A stretch of DNA of 64,000 nt from Pterois miles (taxonomy: Eukaryota; Chordata; Actinopteri; Perciformes; Scorpaenidae): positions 7,611,001 through 7,675,000 of the forward strand of contig CAMQGK010000144.1 of assembly GCA_947000775.1 (NCBI GenBank), in the 5' to 3' direction. Shown piece after piece: positions 60,080 through 64,000 of the stretch. The notes below the pieces were generated by a model that was not told the origin of the DNA, ran no database searches, and was given only the letters and a program-made list of their open reading frames with translations. The first letter of the stretch is position 1, and every line of letters begins with the position of its first letter. The position numbers were made by a program, and so were the translations under genes.

Positions 60080-60882
60080 AGATGATGATGAGATGAAAGC
60101 AGGTTCACACTGAGCACATATGACAGGCGTGAAAGAGTCTGGAGCCACAGTGGTGAACATTATGGTGTCTGTAACATCATCAACGCATGAGCGTTTGGTG
60201 CCAGTGCTGGACCTACCAATTCAGGTGTTCTCTGGCGAATGCCAATCAAGCTGCACGGTGCTGGGCTGTGAGCACTGGTCCCACTAGAAGACATCAGGCC
60301 CTCATGCCACCCTCATGTAGTCTGTTTCAGACCAATTTGGTCAGAAACATGCTCACCAGTAGCCTGCTGGAGGTCATTTTGTAGGGCTCTGGCTGTGCTC
60401 CTCCTGGTTCTCCTTGTACAAAGGAGCCGATACCTGCTGCTAGGTTGATGCCCTTCTACGGTCATGTCCAGCCTCCTTGTGTAACGGCTGGTCTCCTGGT
60501 TCCTCCTCCATGCTCTTGAGACTATGCTAGCAGACACAGCAAACCTTCTTGCGACCACATGTATGGATGTGTCATCCTGGAGGAGCTGGCCTACCTGTGA
60601 CAAGGACACCAGCAGAACATAAAACTAGAGAAGAATCAGTCAGGAAGGATCAGGAGAGATCTATCTGTGGCCACTACATGTAAAACCATTCCCTTTTTGG
60701 GGTTGTGTTGCTGTTGCCTCTCTGTAGCACCTGTTGTCATTTTCATTTGCACCAAAGCAGGTGAAAGTAATTCACCATCACTTGTGCTTCCTAAATAGAC
60801 AGATTGACATCCCTGAAGTTTAACTGACTTGGTGTTATACTGTGATGATTAAGTGTTCACTTGATATTTTTGAGCAGTATAT
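60080..60882 (-). mobile_element. Tc1/mariner-like transposon relic, internally rearranged
   Basis: The minus strand encodes a degraded transposase N-terminus with a helix-turn-helix-like stretch (VGQLLQDDTSIHVVARRFAV, then TARALQNDLQQATGEHVSDQ). The right end reads CTGCTCAAAAATATC on the minus strand, next to TA. The left 100 bp (60080-60180) are in the opposite orientation to the rest. Stops and the rearrangement make it inactive. Confidence 0.7.
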
Positions 60883-61010
60883 AAACATTAAATGCTGGAA
60901 TTTTAATTCTTGTTTAAGTTTTGATCAACATTTTGCTGCATTTAATTTAATTCAATAATTTGTATATATGTATATATTTGTTACATTTACTTTTACAAAG
61001 TTACGAAAGT

Positions 61011-61190
61011 GATGTTTAAGTCAAGCCTGATGTTGCCTTACACATAAAAGAATGATTCCAGTCACCTCCACATAATGAGGCATACAGCTTATTTATTAAA
61101 GACTTGTATCGGATCGGTGCTCAGTATCGGCTGATACCCAAAGCCCAGGTATTGCTAACGGTATCGGGACGGGAAAAGGTCGGATTGGTG
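61011..61190. repeat. hAT-like MITE fragments
   Basis: TTGTATCGGATCGGTGCTCAG and GGCTGATACCCAAAGCCCAG resemble the ends of the GGGATGCACCGATACC family (33512, 46877). The first 65 bp are an inverted match to 39229-39296. Confidence 0.45.
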
Positions 61191-63017
61191 TTTTCCTTGA
61201 AACATTTGAGAGCGCGGTTTAGTTGTATCGGAAAGTAATTTTGAGGGAGATGGGCTTGCATGAGAACACTGTGTAGCATGTAGACTTAAAAATTTGCAAG
61301 TCAAGATTGAGAAGTATTTTGTGAAATATATTATCACCCAGAGATTAACCTTAGTGAAGTGGAGCGCTGAAGTCCAGCACAAGCAAATGAGCCAACCAAC
61401 CACCACACCGCAACAGACCTTCAGCCAACTCTGATCAAGAAAATAATTTGATGTGCAATCAGACGTTTCATGGTCTCCCCTGCTGGAGATGTAATGTTAG
61501 TAGCAAGACAGCGGAGCACTGCCGAGGTGAATGGCTTGGCATACTGATTCTGAATCGAACTGTGGCACCAAACTAACAAGAGATTCCCGCCCCTAACATC
61601 AAGATTATGCATCGGTGTCCTGACAGTTGCAAGGAGTTTCCTTCCAGAATTGATTGTTTGAGCTTGTACTCGTCCAGTTACTCCAAGTACCCTTTACCGT
61701 GTCATCCATGGTAGACCTTTTTTGTTAATGAAGTTGTCATGGGACAATAAACTTGGCTGAGGAGCAAATAGTCATTCTTTGTAATCATTATAAAGGTAGT
61801 TTTATCACTGCTGAATGAACAGTAGTGTCCATCTATACAGCTGTATTCCACCTGGAGCTCATTGTTATATATGAATGTTTTCGAGTCAGTGTAAGATGAC
61901 CTTCTTTGTACTTCAGACGTTCTTTTGATTGAGACTGAGACCTTTAATGCATATATGTACACCTTTTTTTTTAACAAGTGACAGTCAATGGCAGCCCAAA
62001 TGTCATGCAAGACATTTTCAACTCTAGATAAGAAACAGCGGCTCAGTGTTGTCTCTTATCATCATGACCCAGAAAAGTCAAGGAGAACTCAGGGGGGCAT
62101 TGCCCTGAATTCGATGTATTCCACATGAAGGACCAATGGAGGGATGAACAGCGAATAAAATTGAGGAAGGAAAAAATGCATGGAGATGATCCCTGCATTC
62201 ACCCATTAACTGCAGAAGCTGAAATATTATGCAAATTATGGCGATTATTGAGCCAGCCATCAGTTTCCACAACGAGGATCAAGGTGGAGCTGCTTCAAAT
62301 TCATAGTCTCTGAGCTCTGCTCTCATGGGTCCCCGATTGGCTGAACGGTACAGGGTTCAACGTTAATGTTTTTTTCACTTGCCTAGTTAGGTAAGTGGGT
62401 CAGAAATCTACATGCCCCGATACGAATGTGTTTACTTATTAGTGGTTATCTATTAAGGTTAAAGTTAATTGTCATATTTAATCTTCATGCTGATGTATTG
62501 AAAAGGAAGCGAGATCCTTAGCTACTTCCCTCAACGGCTCTGGAAAAAACAATGTTTAATTCTGTGTTTGCTAGATTTACTAGTCCAACGTGGCATTTTA
62601 CTTGCCCTGTGCTTGCGCCTTATTGTTGAGCCCTGCAGTTGTTTGAACTTGAAGTAATTCAAAGAAATGAACGATGGTTGATTTTGACTGGTGCGTGTTA
62701 TACAGTGGTATTATCAGTACTAGAGCCATACTGTATGTGAAGAACACCATCTAGCCTAGCAGTGCAAAATAGAGATGAGGTCTGTGTTGCATGGGATTAT
62801 GCCTGAAGGGGCCATTTGTAAGTCTTCTTTTTTGTGCATGGCTTGAATACACCTGTATGTACCAGAGGTATGCAATAATCATATGAGCTGCATCATTCTT
62901 TCTTATTGCTGAATACAAAGGCTCTGCCGTCCATCCAGAGCACAGTGTAAACAAGTATACTTAGGACTGCACGATAATGAAATCTAGTGACTTAGCTGCA
63001 GGTTAGAATATGATTTC
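61191..63017. other. Intergenic, nothing recognised
   Basis: AT-rich, with small unrelated ORFs only. Confidence 0.45.
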
Positions 63018-63473
63018 TTAAAAAGAGGACCTATAATGCTTTTGTGTTTTTTTTTTCCTTTCCAGTTTTTTTGTGCATGTAAAAGGTCTGCAGAGCCCAA
63101 AGTCCACACCAAAGGGAGTTACTCTCCCCCACAGAAACACTGCTCTGAACTGCCCAAAACACCTGGCACAAAGTCCCGCCTTTTCTTCCATAACATAGTG
63201 ATGTCACCAAGTAACACATTTGCATACCACCTGCCGAGCAGCTAGTTGTCGTGTCCTCAAACAAAGCTAGAGCAGAGCTGGAGCAGGGTCTAAAGAGTTT
63301 GGTTCAGTTGACTAATCACAACAGTGTGGGCCAGCTGACCAATCAGAGCAGACCGGGCTCAGACAGTCAGCTGTGCTTGCTTATTTTTTTGTTTTGTTTT
63401 TTTGAACATTAAATCATGTAAACAACTCAAAATACATGTATGCACCTGAAAATGATTATGAGGTCCTCTTTAA
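63018..63473. mobile_element. MITE with TTAAAGAGGACCTATAAT ends
   Basis: The left end TTAAAAAGAGGACCTATAAT is the inverted copy of the right end ATTATGAGGTCCTCTTTAA. 456 bp. The interior includes GACCAATCAGAGCAGACCGG. No transposase. Confidence 0.75.
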
Positions 63474-64000
63474 GTTATACACTTGGAAACTTCCATAACT
63501 TAAGTCTACAACAACCTCACCATCATCACGACTGTCACAATAATATTTCAGTGTTTTGTTGTATAAATGCAAATCAGGCAACACTAGAAGGATGGTACTG
63601 GCTTCTCCGTGTGCCCCCGCGGTTGATATTTACACTAAACTGAACACTGATGCTGAGTAATGTTTGATGATGGGCCAAGCTTGTCCAATTCCAAAAATGT
63701 GATACGCTCCAGTGGCTCAGGCCATTATGCTCAGAGCCAGCATGCTTTAGAAAGCACTTTTAATGATAGGACTTCTGTAATAGACCGCTACATATTGCGT
63801 TACAGTCATGTGGAGTTGTTACCATCAGTTTAAAAATATTATTTCGTTGTTAGTGCCATCACTGTATAGCTTTGTTGATTCCAGCCAAAGGCATACTACT
63901 CATACTGTCATGGACATAATTTAAATACATCGGCAATTGAAAATGTGACTCTCAGCGTTGTAGAGCTGAAACCTCTTTATTCCCAGGAGCAGTCGGAGAG
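63474..64000. other. Intergenic, nothing recognised
   Basis: No supported gene or repeat to the end of the window. Confidence 0.4.

Overview
This is a piece of vertebrate nuclear DNA, almost certainly from a bony fish and probably a percomorph (inference from the repeat families). Protein-coding sequence is sparse and split by GT-AG introns. Most of the remainder is fish-type repeats: short terminal-inverted-repeat DNA elements, tRNA-derived SINEs, LINE fragments and (CA)n, (TA)n or tetranucleotide microsatellites. No prokaryotic features, CRISPR arrays or rRNA genes were seen.

Three protein-coding genes are well supported. (1) Positions 4122-14652, plus strand: 13 exons of an organic-anion-transporting polypeptide closest to SLCO1C1 (thyroid-hormone / organic anion carrier), complete except for a first coding exon of about 43 residues. 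(2) Positions 15945-19133, minus strand: a complete seven-coding-exon BCAP29 (ER membrane, BAP29/BAP31 family) with a separate 5' untranslated exon near 19.8 kb and a KKDQ ER-retrieval C-terminus on a tiny last exon. (3) Positions 37347-38663, minus strand: GPR22, an orphan class A GPCR encoded in one exon, with a probable upstream promoter and untranslated exon near 42.7-42.9 kb. slco1c1 and bcap29 converge tail to tail, with 1.3 kb between their stop codons.

In mammals GPR22 lies inside an intron of COG5, with DUS4L and BCAP29 next door. Here bcap29 and gpr22 are still neighbours in that relative orientation, but I recognise no cog5 or dus4l exons. One explanation is a post-duplication paralogous region that kept only some genes.

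Layout: 0-4.1 kb, intron or upstream DNA with a LINE relic and mobile-element fragments; 4.1-14.7 kb, slco1c1 with several TIR elements in its introns; 14.7-19.9 kb, bcap29, whose last intron is mostly a foldback repeat plus a (CA)n tract at the splice donor; 19.9-37 kb, a repeat-rich intergenic region including a mosaic block that carries inverted copies of the bcap29 exon 1/intron 1 junction; 37-43 kb, gpr22; 43-64 kb, repeat-rich DNA with no confident gene.

No new molecular system is evident. The most notable points are the hairpin-forming last intron of bcap29, the (CA)n tract beside its donor, the inverted duplication of its 5' end, TTAA-flanked elements in slco1c1 introns, and a rearranged Tc1-like element at 60.1-60.9 kb.
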